64,000 nt of DNA from Streptomyces mirabilis (GTDB lineage Bacteria; Actinomycetota; Actinomycetes; Streptomycetales; Streptomycetaceae). The DNA lies in NCBI RefSeq assembly GCF_018310535.1, contig NZ_CP074102.1:4278001-4342000 (forward strand), written 5' to 3'. Made by a program: the position numbers and the translations under genes. Below are positions 25,738-34,927 of this stretch, piece by piece. Every line of letters starts with the position of its first letter. Within the stretch, counting starts at the first letter, position 1. The notes beneath the pieces were generated by a model. The model made no database searches, was not told the origin of the DNA, and worked only from the letters and a program-made list of their open reading frames with translations.

Positions 25738-26901
25738 ATGGGTACGACGGTGCGGCAGGCAGCGCGAGCCACCATCCAATTGGGACGGGCCGCCGTACTG
25801 GCGTTCGGCTCGATCATCTTCATCACGGTGCTGCTGTGCACGACGGTCGCCACCCTCGTGGTGGTCGGTGCCGGACTGCTGCCCGAGACGGTGCTCCTGG
25901 TGCGCCGCTTCGCCGGTTCCAAGCGGCGCCAGGTCGCCGAGTGGACGGGCCGGGAGATTCCCGAGGCGTACCAGCGCATCGAGGGCCCGCTCCGTCGGCG
26001 GATGCGCACGGCGGTCCGAGACCCGGGCACCTTCAACGACCTGCGCTGGATGGTCGCCCACTACGCCTACGGCTTCCTGGGCGTCCTCGCGCTGCCGCTG
26101 TGGCCTGCGGGCCTGCTCGTCGACGGCGTACGGCAGGGTGTGCTGGGCCGTTCACCGCTGGTCCTGCCGCTGATCAGCCGTCTCGCGGACCTCGACGCCG
26201 CCTGGTCCACCAACCTGCTCAAGCCCTCACCCAAGGCGCTGCTCGCGGAGCGGGTCGAGGAACTGACCGAGACCCGGGCGGGCGCGGTCGCCGCGCACGA
26301 GGCCGAACTGCGCCGCATCGAGCGGGACCTGCAGGAGGGTACACAGGCGCGGCTGGTGTCGCTCTCCCTGCGGATCGGTATCGCCAAACGGGCGTACGAA
26401 CGCGACCCGGACGCCGCCCGCAAACTCCTCGACGACGCCCAGGACCAGGCCGAAGAGGCGCTGACCGAACTGCGTCACGTCGTCCGTGGCATCCACCCGC
26501 CGATCCTCACCGACCGTGGTCTCGTCGGGGCGGCGCGGGCGCTCGCGGCGAGCAGCGGGCTCGACGTGACCATGGACGTGGACGGTCTGGAGGACGGGGC
26601 GCAGAGCGGGGTCCGGGCCCCCGCGGCGATCGAGGCGGCCGCGTACTTCGTGCTGGCCGAGGCCCTGACGAACGCGGGCAAGCACAGCGCCTCGGAGCGG
26701 GCGGCGGTACGGCTCGCCCGTACACCGACGGGGTTGAGCGTGGTCGTCCGTGACGAGGGCCGCGGCGGCGCCGACGAGGCGGCCGGTTCGGGACTGCTCG
26801 GCATGCGACGGCGGGTCGCCGCGCTCGACGGGGCCGTGCGACTGACCAGCCCTGTCGGGGGGCCGACGGTGATCGAGGTGGACCTGCCGTACGCGTGGTG
26901 A
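25738..26901 (+). CDS. Sensor kinase-like protein lacking the phospho-acceptor His
   Basis: 387 residues from ATG at 25738. Two to three membrane segments near the N-terminus (FGSIIFITVLLCTTVATLVVVGAGL; YAYGFLGVLALPLWPAGLLV). The dimerisation region reads RRIERDLQEGTQARLVSLSLRIG: where this family has the phospho-acceptor His (ERDLHDG) there is Gln199. The ATPase part is intact in outline: EALTNAGKHS (N box), VVRDEGRGG (G1) and GSGLLGMRRRVAALDG (G2). It may bind ATP and dimerise without autophosphorylating. No response regulator nearby. Confidence 0.88.
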   Translation: MGTTVRQAARATIQLGRAAVLAFGSIIFITVLLCTTVATLVVVGAGLLPETVLLVRRFAGSKRRQVAEWTGREIPEAYQRIEGPLRRRMRTAVRDPGTFNDLRWMVAHYAYGFLGVLALPLWPAGLLVDGVRQGVLGRSPLVLPLISRLADLDAAWSTNLLKPSPKALLAERVEELTETRAGAVAAHEAELRRIERDLQEGTQARLVSLSLRIGIAKRAYERDPDAARKLLDDAQDQAEEALTELRHVVRGIHPPILTDRGLVGAARALAASSGLDVTMDVDGLEDGAQSGVRAPAAIEAAAYFVLAEALTNAGKHSASERAAVRLARTPTGLSVVVRDEGRGGADEAAGSGLLGMRRRVAALDGAVRLTSPVGGPTVIEVDLPYAW

Positions 26902-27028
26902 CACCTCCGGCGTTTTCGTGCTCCCTGGAGAGGGCGATTTTCCGTCGACTTCAGCTTCCTCAGAATTCTTACCCTCCTCACAGCCCCACCCCATGCCCCT
27001 GACGGCTGCCCTTCCTAGCTTTCCGATC

Positions 27029-27991
27029 ATGACGAGAAGCCACAAAGACACATCGGTCACCCGGCGCCGTGCGCTCGCGGTGACGGGCGGCACGGTCGCC
27101 GCGGGCGGGCTCGCGGTGGCGGGCTACCAATCGGCGTTCGCCGACGAGACGACCACCGCCGCCGACGCCGTGGCGACCGCCTCGGCGACCTCCACCAGCA
27201 GCGGCCAGTGCGTGCTGATGTCCAGCGTCACGGAGGGGCCGTACTACCTCGACGGCGCTCTGGTGCGCAAGGACATCACCGAGGGCAAGGGCGGCGTCCC
27301 GCTGACGCTGCGCATCACGGTGCAGGACACCACCGACTCCTGCGGCCCGGTCGCGGGCGCGGCCGTGGAGATCTGGCACTGCGACGCCTGGGGCTACTAC
27401 TCCGGCTACACCACCGCCAACCCCGGCGGCTCCGCGCCCGCCGAGAGCGAGGACGGCTCGACCGCCGACGACCAGACGTATCTGCGCGGCTATCAGGTCG
27501 CCAACGCCAACGGGGTCGTCAAGTTCGAGACGATCTTCCCCGGCTGGTACACGCCCCGCACCACGCACATCCACGTCAAGGTGCACACCGGCGGCGAGAA
27601 GGCGGACGGCACCTACGAGGGCGGCAAGGTCAACTTCACCGGCCAGCTCTTCTTCGACGACGACATCGCCGCCGAGGTCCAGGCCCTGGAGCCGTACTCC
27701 AAGCACACCGGCAGCTACACCAAGCTCGCCGACGACATGGTGTACGACGGCGGCGGCGCCTCCAGCGGGCTGCTCATCCTGAAGCCGGTCCACAAGAAGG
27801 ACCCGTCCAAGGGCTTCAAGGGGTCCATCATCCTGGGCATCGACCCCGACGCCGAGAGCACCGGCGCGGGCAGCGGTGGCGGTGGGACGCCCCCGAGCGG
27901 TGCGCCGAGCGGCGCTCCGACCGGTACGCCGCCGAGCGGCGCCCCGAGTGACAGTGCCAGTCCGTCCGCCTCGGCGTCCTCGTCCTCTTAG
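27029..27991 (+). CDS. Tat-exported intradiol ring-cleavage dioxygenase
   Basis: 320 residues from ATG at 27029. Tat signal TRRRALAVTGGTVAAGG. The core has EGPYYLDG, VEIWHCDAWGYYSGY, and FETIFPGWYTPRTTHIHVKVH, giving the two Tyr and two His ligands of the non-haem Fe(III) of intradiol dioxygenases. C-terminal Gly/Pro/Ser-rich tail with GAPSG repeats, probably cell-wall-spanning or disordered. Extracellular members act on catechols from lignin or humic matter. It stands 9 bp before the citG-like gene. Confidence 0.92.
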   Translation: MTRSHKDTSVTRRRALAVTGGTVAAGGLAVAGYQSAFADETTTAADAVATASATSTSSGQCVLMSSVTEGPYYLDGALVRKDITEGKGGVPLTLRITVQDTTDSCGPVAGAAVEIWHCDAWGYYSGYTTANPGGSAPAESEDGSTADDQTYLRGYQVANANGVVKFETIFPGWYTPRTTHIHVKVHTGGEKADGTYEGGKVNFTGQLFFDDDIAAEVQALEPYSKHTGSYTKLADDMVYDGGGASSGLLILKPVHKKDPSKGFKGSIILGIDPDAESTGAGSGGGGTPPSGAPSGAPTGTPPSGAPSDSASPSASASSSS

Positions 27992-28000
27992 GGCTCGCGG

Positions 28001-28843
28001 ATGAGCAGCCGCGAGGACGAGACGCTGGCGTGGGCCGCCGTGGCCGCGCTGACAGGGCAACTGGAGCTCACCCCCAAGCCCGGCCTGCCCGATCCGCGCG
28101 ATCTCGGGGCCCGGGCGACCCGTCGGGACCTGTGTTCCCTGCGCTGGTCGGCCAAGGCACTGACGCCCGGCCTCGCGGCCATGGCGGCCGCCGCCCGCCG
28201 CACCGGCCGGCCCACGCCCGAACTCCGCACGGAACTGGGCGCGATCGGCCGGTCCACCGAACACTCGGTGACGCTGGCGGGCGGTGGCCACCGCGGGGCG
28301 CTGTGGGTCCTGGGCTTCCTGGTCGCGGCGGCGGCCCTGGACCCAGGGGCCAAGGGTGCCGCGGTCGCCGCCACCGCCAAGCGGATCGCGGCGCACCCCG
28401 ACCGGCGGGCGCCCCGGCGGCCTTCCCGGGGGTCGTCCATGTCCGCGAAGTACGGCGCGGCCGGGGCGCGGGGTGAGGCACGCGCCGGATTCCCGCACGT
28501 ACGGCGGGCGTTGGACGCGCTCGCCGCCTCGCGCTCCGCCGGTGCGTCCGAGCCGTACGCCCGGCTCGACGCCCTCCTCACCGTCATGTCCACCCTTCAG
28601 GACACCGAGTTGCTGTACACGGCGGGCCCGCACGGGCTCCGGCACGTCCAGGCGGGTGCCCGGGGCGTGCTGGAGGCGGGCGGTACGGCGACGGAGGCCG
28701 GCCGCGCGGCTCTGGCCGCCTTCGACGACGACCTCCACACGCGCGCGTGGAGCCCCCGTGGCACGGGGGGACTGCTCGCCGGCGCCCTGTTCGTGGACTC
28801 GCTTCCGGTGGTGGTCAGTTCACCGGTACGGGTTGCTGCCTGA
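28001..28843 (+). CDS. Triphosphoribosyl-dephospho-CoA synthase family (CitG/MdcB)
   Basis: 280 residues. Family motifs ELTPKPGLPDPRDLGA, STEHSVTLAGGGHRGALW, TLQDTELLYTAG and GTGGLLAGALFVDSL match CitG/MdcB, which make the prosthetic-group precursor of citrate or malonate decarboxylase/lyase acyl-carrier proteins. No citrate lyase or malonate decarboxylase genes are in the window, so its carrier is unknown. Its 3' end overlaps the convergent MFS gene by 29 bp. Confidence 0.85.
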   Translation: MSSREDETLAWAAVAALTGQLELTPKPGLPDPRDLGARATRRDLCSLRWSAKALTPGLAAMAAAARRTGRPTPELRTELGAIGRSTEHSVTLAGGGHRGALWVLGFLVAAAALDPGAKGAAVAATAKRIAAHPDRRAPRRPSRGSSMSAKYGAAGARGEARAGFPHVRRALDALAASRSAGASEPYARLDALLTVMSTLQDTELLYTAGPHGLRHVQAGARGVLEAGGTATEAGRAALAAFDDDLHTRAWSPRGTGGLLAGALFVDSLPVVVSSPVRVAA

Positions 28844-30143
28844 CCCGGTCCTGGTCCTGGCCCTGATTCCGGTCCTGGTCCCGGTCCTGGTCCCGGTCCT
28901 GATTCCGGTCCCGGCGGTGGGCGGTCACCTCGCGTGTGGCGGCCCACCGCACCGCCGGGCCCATCCCGTACGAAGCCCCTAGCATCAGTCCCCCCAGCAG
29001 CAGCCATCCCGGCGTGCCCCAGCCCACCAGCAGCGCGGTCAGGACCAGCGGACCCGCGGTGCGCGCCACCGTGACGCCCGTGCCGAAGAAGCCCTGGTAC
29101 TCGCCCATGCGGTCGGCCGGGGCGAGGCCGAAGCCCACCTGCCAGGAGCCTGCGGACTGCTGCATCTCGGCGACGACCTGGAGCACCGCGCCCGCCACCA
29201 GGACCCCGACCGCGACCCACGCCGAGACACCGGCCGACAGCGCGAAGACCGCGCAGGACACCAGCATCATGAGTCCGGAACGGCGTATCGCGCGCGTGGC
29301 CGGGGCGAGGCCCGTGACACCGCGCGCCATCCGCACCTGGAAGAACATCACCGCACCGGTGTTGAGGACGAACAGCGCGGAGACCAGCCAGGCGGGCGCC
29401 TGGGTGCGCTCGGTGATCCACAGCGGGACGCCCAGACTGAGCAGCGGCATCCGCAGCAGCAGCACGGTGTTGAGGAACGTGACGAGCACGTACGGGCGGT
29501 CGCGCAGGACACCGGCCCCGTGACCGCGTCGTACGGTCACTCGCGGCACGGACGGCAACCGCAGCAGCACACCCGCGCAGAGCAGGAAGCTCACCGCGTC
29601 CAGCGCGAACACCCCGAGATACGCGTGCCGTGTTCCGGCGTGCAGTGCGAGGCCGCCGAGGCCCGCCCCCACCGCCAGGCCGGCGTTGAGGGTCGACTGA
29701 AGATGGGCGAGCAGCCCGGTCCGCTCCCCGGCCGGTATCAGCCCGGCGAGCAGCGCCTGCCGGGCCGCCCCGAGCCCCGACTGCGCGGAGGCGTACGCGC
29801 AGGCCGCGAGGACGAAGGGCAGGAAGCCGCGGACGACCAGGAAGGACGCCACCGCCGCTCCGGTCGCAAGGGCCAGCAGCACCGCCGTGCCACGCGGCCC
29901 GCGCCGGTCGGCGAGCCGCCCCAGCGGTACGCCCACGAGAGAGCCGATCGCCCAGGCGACGGTCAGTCCGAGCCCCACTCGCGCGGGGGCCAGTCCCACG
30001 ACGTGGGTGAAGTACAGCGCGGAGGTCACGTAATAGGCGCCGTCGCCCACGGAGTTGGTCAGCTGGGCGAGGGCCAGGACGCGTTGCGGCCCCGGGGGCG
30101 GGACGAGGCGGCTCGACTGCGCGGATGCTGCCGGATTCGTCAT
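28815..30143 (-). CDS. MFS transporter with Asp-Gln-Arg repeat tail
   Basis: 442 residues, 12 hydrophobic segments. The loop 2-3 motif appears as LGRLADRRGPRGT. Resembles actinobacterial drug-efflux-like MFS proteins. The C-terminal 30 residues are a charged tail of D-Q-D-R and N-Q-D-R units coded by short tandem DNA repeats at about 28845-28915 (units GGTCCT/GGTCCC). Substrate unknown. Confidence 0.88.
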   Translation of the reverse strand: MTNPAASAQSSRLVPPPGPQRVLALAQLTNSVGDGAYYVTSALYFTHVVGLAPARVGLGLTVAWAIGSLVGVPLGRLADRRGPRGTAVLLALATGAAVASFLVVRGFLPFVLAACAYASAQSGLGAARQALLAGLIPAGERTGLLAHLQSTLNAGLAVGAGLGGLALHAGTRHAYLGVFALDAVSFLLCAGVLLRLPSVPRVTVRRGHGAGVLRDRPYVLVTFLNTVLLLRMPLLSLGVPLWITERTQAPAWLVSALFVLNTGAVMFFQVRMARGVTGLAPATRAIRRSGLMMLVSCAVFALSAGVSAWVAVGVLVAGAVLQVVAEMQQSAGSWQVGFGLAPADRMGEYQGFFGTGVTVARTAGPLVLTALLVGWGTPGWLLLGGLMLGASYGMGPAVRWAATREVTAHRRDRNQDRDQDRDQDRNQGQDQDRVRQQPVPVN

Positions 30144-30189
30144 GGCTTCGACGCTACGGGCCCGGTGGACCCGTCAACAGGCCCAATCC

Positions 30190-31608
30190 TCACACCTTTT
30201 TGCGGCCCAATTGACTCCCGCCCGACACCCCCTGGCTCCCGTCCAGCACTCGCCCCAACGCCTCCAGCGCTTCCGGATAGATGCGCTCCCGGGGAGTTCC
30301 GTAGCCCACGACCAAGCCCTGAGGGCGCCCCTCGCCGCGCTCGTGCCAGTGCTCGCCGAGATGCCCGACGGCGAGCCCCTCCTCCTCCGCCCGCGCCAAT
30401 ACCTCCGCCTCGTCCGCCACGTCCACCAGCGCGTGCAGCCCGGCAGCGATACCGCGTACGCTCCTGCGCGCCCCAAGCCGGTCGAGCAGCTGGTCCCGGC
30501 GCCGCCGGTATCGCAGCCGGCAGGCGCGCACATGACGGTCGTACGCGTGGCTGGTGATCATCTCGGCCAGCGCCAACTGGCCGATGGACTCGGTGTGATG
30601 GTCGCTGTGCAGCTTCACGTCGGTCACCGCGTCGACCAGGTGCGGCGGCAGCACCATCCAGCCGAGCCGCAGCGCGGGTCCGAGCGTCTTGGACGCCGTA
30701 CCCAGGTAGGCGACCTGCCCCGGTGCCATGCCCTGGAGGGCGCCGACGGGTTGCCGGTCGTAGCGGAACTCACCGTCGTAGTCGTCCTCGACGATCAGCC
30801 CGCCCCTCGCGCGTGCCCAGTCGGTGAGCGCCCGCCGCCGCTCGGGGTGCAGGGTCACCCCGGTCGGGTACTGATGGGCGGGCGTGACGACGACCGCGTC
30901 CGCCTGCGAGGAAGTCAACTCCCCCGCGCAGGCGCCTCGTTCGTCCACCTTCAGCGGCACCACCGTGCCCCCGCCCCGCCGCACCACGTCCCGGTGGAAC
31001 GGGAGCCCGGGGTCCTCCATCGCCACCACCCCGCCGTCCAGCACACGCGTGAGGAGCGCGAGCCCCTGCACGTACCCCGAGGTGATCACGATCCGCTCGG
31101 GCGGCGCGATCACGCCCCGGGCCCGTCCCAGGTAGCCCGAGAGCGCCGTCCGCAGTTCGATCCGGCCGCGCGGGTCCCCGTAGTCGTACGCCAGGGAGGG
31201 CGCCGTCGCGATCGCGCGGCGCAGTGCCCGCAGCCACGCCGCGGCCGGGAACGTACCGACGTCCGGGCTGCCGGGCCGCAGATCGAAACGGGGCGCACGC
31301 GCGCGGGGAGCCCCGACGGCCTCCGACACGGCGTCCGCGGGAAGCACCGCGACCTCGGTGCCCGACCCCTGCCGGGCCGTCAGGTACCCCTCGGCGACCA
31401 GTTGGTCGTACGCCCCCTTGGCCGTTCCGCGCGAGATGCCGAGTTCGGCCGCGAGCCGCCGGGTCGGGGGCAATCGTGTGCCCGGAGCGAGCCGTCCGTC
31501 GCGCACCGCGTCCCGCAGAGCCCGTTCGAGCCCGGTCCTGCGCCCCGCGGCCACGTCCGGCTCCAGATGCAGATCCACCCCGACACCGGACCAGAAGTCG
31601 TCGCCCAC
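30190..31608 (-). CDS. MocR/PdxR-family GntR regulator with aminotransferase domain
   Basis: 472 residues from GTG at 31608, preceded by a G-rich site. Winged HTH of the GntR type (LRDAVRDGRLAPGTRLPPTRRLAAELGISRGTAKGAYDQLVAEGYL), then a fold-type I aminotransferase domain with VVTPAHQYPTG, VEDDYDGEFRY and the PLP Lys in LGTASKTLGPALRLGWMV. MocR proteins such as PdxR activate PLP synthesis or amino acid genes. The divergent neighbour is the MFS gene's far side, not pdxST, so the target is not evident. Confidence 0.92.
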   Translation of the reverse strand: MGDDFWSGVGVDLHLEPDVAAGRRTGLERALRDAVRDGRLAPGTRLPPTRRLAAELGISRGTAKGAYDQLVAEGYLTARQGSGTEVAVLPADAVSEAVGAPRARAPRFDLRPGSPDVGTFPAAAWLRALRRAIATAPSLAYDYGDPRGRIELRTALSGYLGRARGVIAPPERIVITSGYVQGLALLTRVLDGGVVAMEDPGLPFHRDVVRRGGGTVVPLKVDERGACAGELTSSQADAVVVTPAHQYPTGVTLHPERRRALTDWARARGGLIVEDDYDGEFRYDRQPVGALQGMAPGQVAYLGTASKTLGPALRLGWMVLPPHLVDAVTDVKLHSDHHTESIGQLALAEMITSHAYDRHVRACRLRYRRRRDQLLDRLGARRSVRGIAAGLHALVDVADEAEVLARAEEEGLAVGHLGEHWHERGEGRPQGLVVGYGTPRERIYPEALEALGRVLDGSQGVSGGSQLGRKKV

Positions 31609-31625
31609 TAATCCCCCCCCGTGAG

Positions 31626-31692
31626 TTTCCCGCGCCCAAAGGGGCGCGGGGAACTGCGCGACCAGCCAAGACCTACCCGCAGACGAATGGCC
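31626..31692. repeat. Dispersed Streptomyces intergenic hairpin repeat
   Basis: The segment contains CCCGCGCCCAAAGGGGCGCGGG (positions 31630-31651, a 9-bp hairpin) followed by GAACTGCGCGACCAGCC. This block is familiar from many intergenic spacers of Streptomyces genomes, where it recurs in high copy. It sits between pepP and the PdxR-like gene and may act in transcript termination. Confidence 0.6.
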
Positions 31693-31735
31693 GGGCACTT
31701 CTCGTACCCGGCCATCAGCCCTACGTCAGCCCACG

Positions 31736-33223
31736 TCAGCCCTTCAGGGCCGCCATCCACGTCTCGACCTCGTCGGAGCGGCGCGGCAGCCCCGCCGACA
31801 GGTTCCGGTTGCCGTCCTCGGTCACCAGGATGTCGTCCTCGATGCGCACGCCGATGCCCCGGTACTCCTCGGGGACGGTCAGGTCGTCCGCCTGGAAGTA
31901 CAGGCCCGGCTCGACGGTCAGGCACATGCCCGGCTCCAGCGTGCTGTCCACGTACGTCTCGGTCCGTGCGGCGGCGCAGTCGTGGACGTCCATGCCGAGC
32001 ATGTGGCCGGTGCCGTGCAGGGTCCAGCGGCGCTGCAGACCCAGCTCCAGGACACGCTCGACCGGACCCTCGACCAGACCCCACTCGACGAGCTTCTCGG
32101 CCAGCACGTGCTGCGCGGCGTCGTGGAAGTCGCGGTACTTGGCACCGGGCTGCACGGCCGCGATACCGGCCTCCTGGGCCTCGTACACGGCGTCGTAGAT
32201 CTTCTTCTGGATCTCGCTGTAGCGGCCGTTGACCGGCAGCGTGCGCGTGACGTCGGCGGTGTAGAGCGTGTGCGTCTCCACGCCCGCGTCGAGCAGCAGC
32301 AGGTCTCCGGAGCGCACGGGCCCGTCGTTGCGCACCCAGTGCAGCGTGCAGGCGTGCGGGCCGGCGGCGCAGATCGAGCCGTAGCCGATGTCGTTGCCCT
32401 CGACCCGGGCGCGCAGGAAGAAGGTGCCCTCGATGTAGCGCTCGCTGGTCGCCTCGGCCTTGTCCAGGACCTTCACGACGTCCTCGAAGCCGCGCACCGT
32501 CGAGTCGACGGCCTTCTGCAGCTCGCCGGCCTCGAAGTCGTCCTTGATCAGCCGCGCCTCGGAGAGGAAGACCCGCAGCTCCTCGTCGCGCTCGGCGGTG
32601 ACCTTGTCGGTCAGGGCCGCCTCGATGCCGGCGTCGTAGCCGCGCACGACCCGGACCGGTCCGGTGGCCTCGCGCAGCTTGTCGGCCAGCTCGCGCACGT
32701 CGGAGGCGGGGATGCCGTACAGCTGTTCGGCCTCGGTGAGGGAGTGGCGGCGGCCGACCCACAGCTCGCCCTGCCCGGACAGCCAGAACTCGCCGTTCTC
32801 GCGGTCGGAGCGCGGCAGCAGGTAGATCGTCGCCTTGTGCCCGTCGGTGGTGGGCTCCAGGACCAGGACGCCGTCCTCGGTCAGGTTGCCGGTGAGGTAC
32901 GCGTACTCGACCGAGGCGCGGAAGGGGTAGTCCGTGTCGTTCGAGCGGGTCTTCAGGTTGCCCGCCGGGATCACCAGGCGCTCGCCCGGGAAGCGCGCGG
33001 AGAGCGCGGCGCGGCGGGCGGCGGTGCACTCGGCCTGCGCGATCGGCGTGAGGCCGCGCAGCTCGGTGTCGGCCCATCCGGACTTCATGTTCTCGGCGAG
33101 CTCGTCGGACACGCCCGGGTACAGGCCGTTCTTGCGCTGCTTGATCGGCTCTTCTTCGCCCGCTTCGTCAGCGGCATCGTCGAGCACGGCTTCCGGGGTC
33201 TCCGGGTTGAGCGCCTCCGACAC
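31736..33223 (-). CDS. pepP: Xaa-Pro aminopeptidase (aminopeptidase P)
   Basis: 495 residues from GTG at 33223, with a near-perfect AGGAGG 7 nt upstream. AMP_N domain (about 55-190), then a pita-bread metallopeptidase domain with the five metal ligands: two Asp (LLLDAGVETHTLYTADVTRTLP), His (GTGHMLGMDVHDC) and two Glu (VEPGLYF; GVRIEDDILV). Removes N-terminal residues before proline; cytosolic. Confidence 0.95.
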   Translation of the reverse strand: MSEALNPETPEAVLDDAADEAGEEEPIKQRKNGLYPGVSDELAENMKSGWADTELRGLTPIAQAECTAARRAALSARFPGERLVIPAGNLKTRSNDTDYPFRASVEYAYLTGNLTEDGVLVLEPTTDGHKATIYLLPRSDRENGEFWLSGQGELWVGRRHSLTEAEQLYGIPASDVRELADKLREATGPVRVVRGYDAGIEAALTDKVTAERDEELRVFLSEARLIKDDFEAGELQKAVDSTVRGFEDVVKVLDKAEATSERYIEGTFFLRARVEGNDIGYGSICAAGPHACTLHWVRNDGPVRSGDLLLLDAGVETHTLYTADVTRTLPVNGRYSEIQKKIYDAVYEAQEAGIAAVQPGAKYRDFHDAAQHVLAEKLVEWGLVEGPVERVLELGLQRRWTLHGTGHMLGMDVHDCAAARTETYVDSTLEPGMCLTVEPGLYFQADDLTVPEEYRGIGVRIEDDILVTEDGNRNLSAGLPRRSDEVETWMAALKG

Positions 33224-33376
33224 GGTCTGCCTCCTAGATACGACTCTGGACCTTTCCCCCCAGCTCTCCGCTGTGCCGGAGCAGGGGGACACCCATCATC
33301 GTACGGTCGTACAGAGGTGGGCCCAGGGCCGGAAGTCCTGTTACGCGCAGAGCTCAGCGCGCGCGGCCCGAGGGCC

Positions 33377-34927
33377 TCACTCGAAGCGAGCCGCCAGCAG
33401 TACGACGTCCTCCGCGCTGTCCGCCTCGTCCAGCCCGTCCGGCAGCACGGACCGCAGAACATGGTCGGCGAGCGCGCCGGGGTCCGCACGCAGTGTCCTG
33501 GGGACGCTGGCGGCCGCCGCGTGCAGCCGGGCGAAGGCGCGGTCCATGGGGTCGCCGGTGCGGTGCAGCAGACCGTCGGTGTAGAGCAGCACAGTCTCGC
33601 CGGGCTCGGCCGTCAGTTCGACGCTGGGCGCCTCCCAGCAGGCGAGCATGCCCAGGGGCGCGGACAGGGAGGTCTCCACGAACTCGGTGCGCCGCGCGCC
33701 GATCACCAGCGGCGGGCTGTGTCCGGCACCGGCGAGCGTGACCTTGCGCAGGGCGGGCTCGCAGTACGCGAAGAGGGCGGTCGCGGAACGGGCGGGCTCG
33801 GTCAGGCGCAGCAGCAGCTCGAGGTCGGACAGGACGGCGACGGGGTCCTCGCCCTCCATCACGGCGTACGCCCGCAGGGAGGCCCTCAGTCGGCCCATGG
33901 CGGCGACCGCGCTGGGCCCGGCCCCGGTGACGGAGCCGACCGCGAGGCCGAGCGCGGCGTCGGGCAGCGTCAGCGCGTCGTACCAGTCGCCGCCGCCGCG
34001 CGGGCCCGTGCGGTGCCGGGCGGCGAGCTGGACACCGGAGACCCGGGGCAGCCGCGGCGGAAGCAGCTCCCGGGAGATCGTCTTCATGCACGCGCGTGTG
34101 CGGTCCAGTTCCAGCAGCCGCGCCAGGTGCTCGGTCGCGTAGCGGGCGTAGAGGCCGACGAGGTGGCGCTGGCGCTCCACCGGTTCGGCGGGTTCGTCGT
34201 AGAGCCATACGGCGGCGCCCAGCCGGCCCGCCGCCTTGGTGGACAGGGGCAGCGCGTAGCTCGCGGCGTAGCCGAGCCGGGCGGCCACCTCGCGGTGGCG
34301 GGGGTCGAGTCCGTCCTCGGAGAGGAGGTCGGGCTGGGAGATCTCGGCCTCGCCGCCGGGCAGTCCGTCCAGGATCCTGCCGTACGACATGGCGCTGCGC
34401 GGGACGGTCTCGATGTGGCCGAGGTCGGCGCGGGCGAGGCCCAGGCCGATGGTGGTGTCCGGGCCGAGTCCGTCGCCCGGTTCCATGACGACGAGACCGC
34501 GTCGGGCGCCCACGAGGGCGGCTCCGGCGCGCAGCAGCTCCTGCAGCGCGTCGCTCAGTGTCGCGGTGCGCACCAGGCGCTCGGTGAGTTCGTGGAGGGT
34601 GGTGAGGTCGGACACCCAGCCGGCGAGCCGATCTTGGAGAACGGCTCCGGGGCCGGTGGACGAGGTGGCCGAAGCAGAGCCCGTCGCGGAACCCGTGACG
34701 GACGTCGTCGGCGCGACAGTGTGTGCGGGCGCGGGAACTGTTGAATCGATTCCGGCCACTTTCGGAACGTGAGGGGCGTTCATGGCGTCCGGCTTTCCGA
34801 CCGGTGCGTATTGCTCAATAGCATCGCAAACCCCTATGTCGTTCTGCGCCGCTAGCAGTGTCTCCACATGTACACGCACTCGTGAGGGGATGTCCAGCAT
34901 TGTCCTGCTGGGATTCCTGGTGTCCAT
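33377..34927 (-). CDS. GAF-PP2C (RsbU/SpoIIE-type) phosphatase, degenerate metal motif
   Basis: 516 residues if ATG at 34927 is used; ATG at 34900 is also possible. Ala/Thr/Ser-rich N-terminal part, GAF domain about 140-280, then PP2C: GGGDWYDALTLP keeps the first Asp pair. The usual G-D-V-x-G-H-G reads GSVTGAGPSA, replacing the metal-binding Asp with Ser. TDGLLHR and SAEDVVLLAARF are present. RsbU-type enzymes dephosphorylate anti-anti-sigma factors. Activity of this one is doubtful or altered. Confidence 0.85.
   Translation of the reverse strand: MDTRNPSRTMLDIPSRVRVHVETLLAAQNDIGVCDAIEQYAPVGKPDAMNAPHVPKVAGIDSTVPAPAHTVAPTTSVTGSATGSASATSSTGPGAVLQDRLAGWVSDLTTLHELTERLVRTATLSDALQELLRAGAALVGARRGLVVMEPGDGLGPDTTIGLGLARADLGHIETVPRSAMSYGRILDGLPGGEAEISQPDLLSEDGLDPRHREVAARLGYAASYALPLSTKAAGRLGAAVWLYDEPAEPVERQRHLVGLYARYATEHLARLLELDRTRACMKTISRELLPPRLPRVSGVQLAARHRTGPRGGGDWYDALTLPDAALGLAVGSVTGAGPSAVAAMGRLRASLRAYAVMEGEDPVAVLSDLELLLRLTEPARSATALFAYCEPALRKVTLAGAGHSPPLVIGARRTEFVETSLSAPLGMLACWEAPSVELTAEPGETVLLYTDGLLHRTGDPMDRAFARLHAAAASVPRTLRADPGALADHVLRSVLPDGLDEADSAEDVVLLAARFE

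Noticed and set aside
31982..34744. 920-codon plus-strand open frame
   Set aside because: Runs antisense through pepP and the PP2C gene, which both have catalytic motifs on the minus strand.
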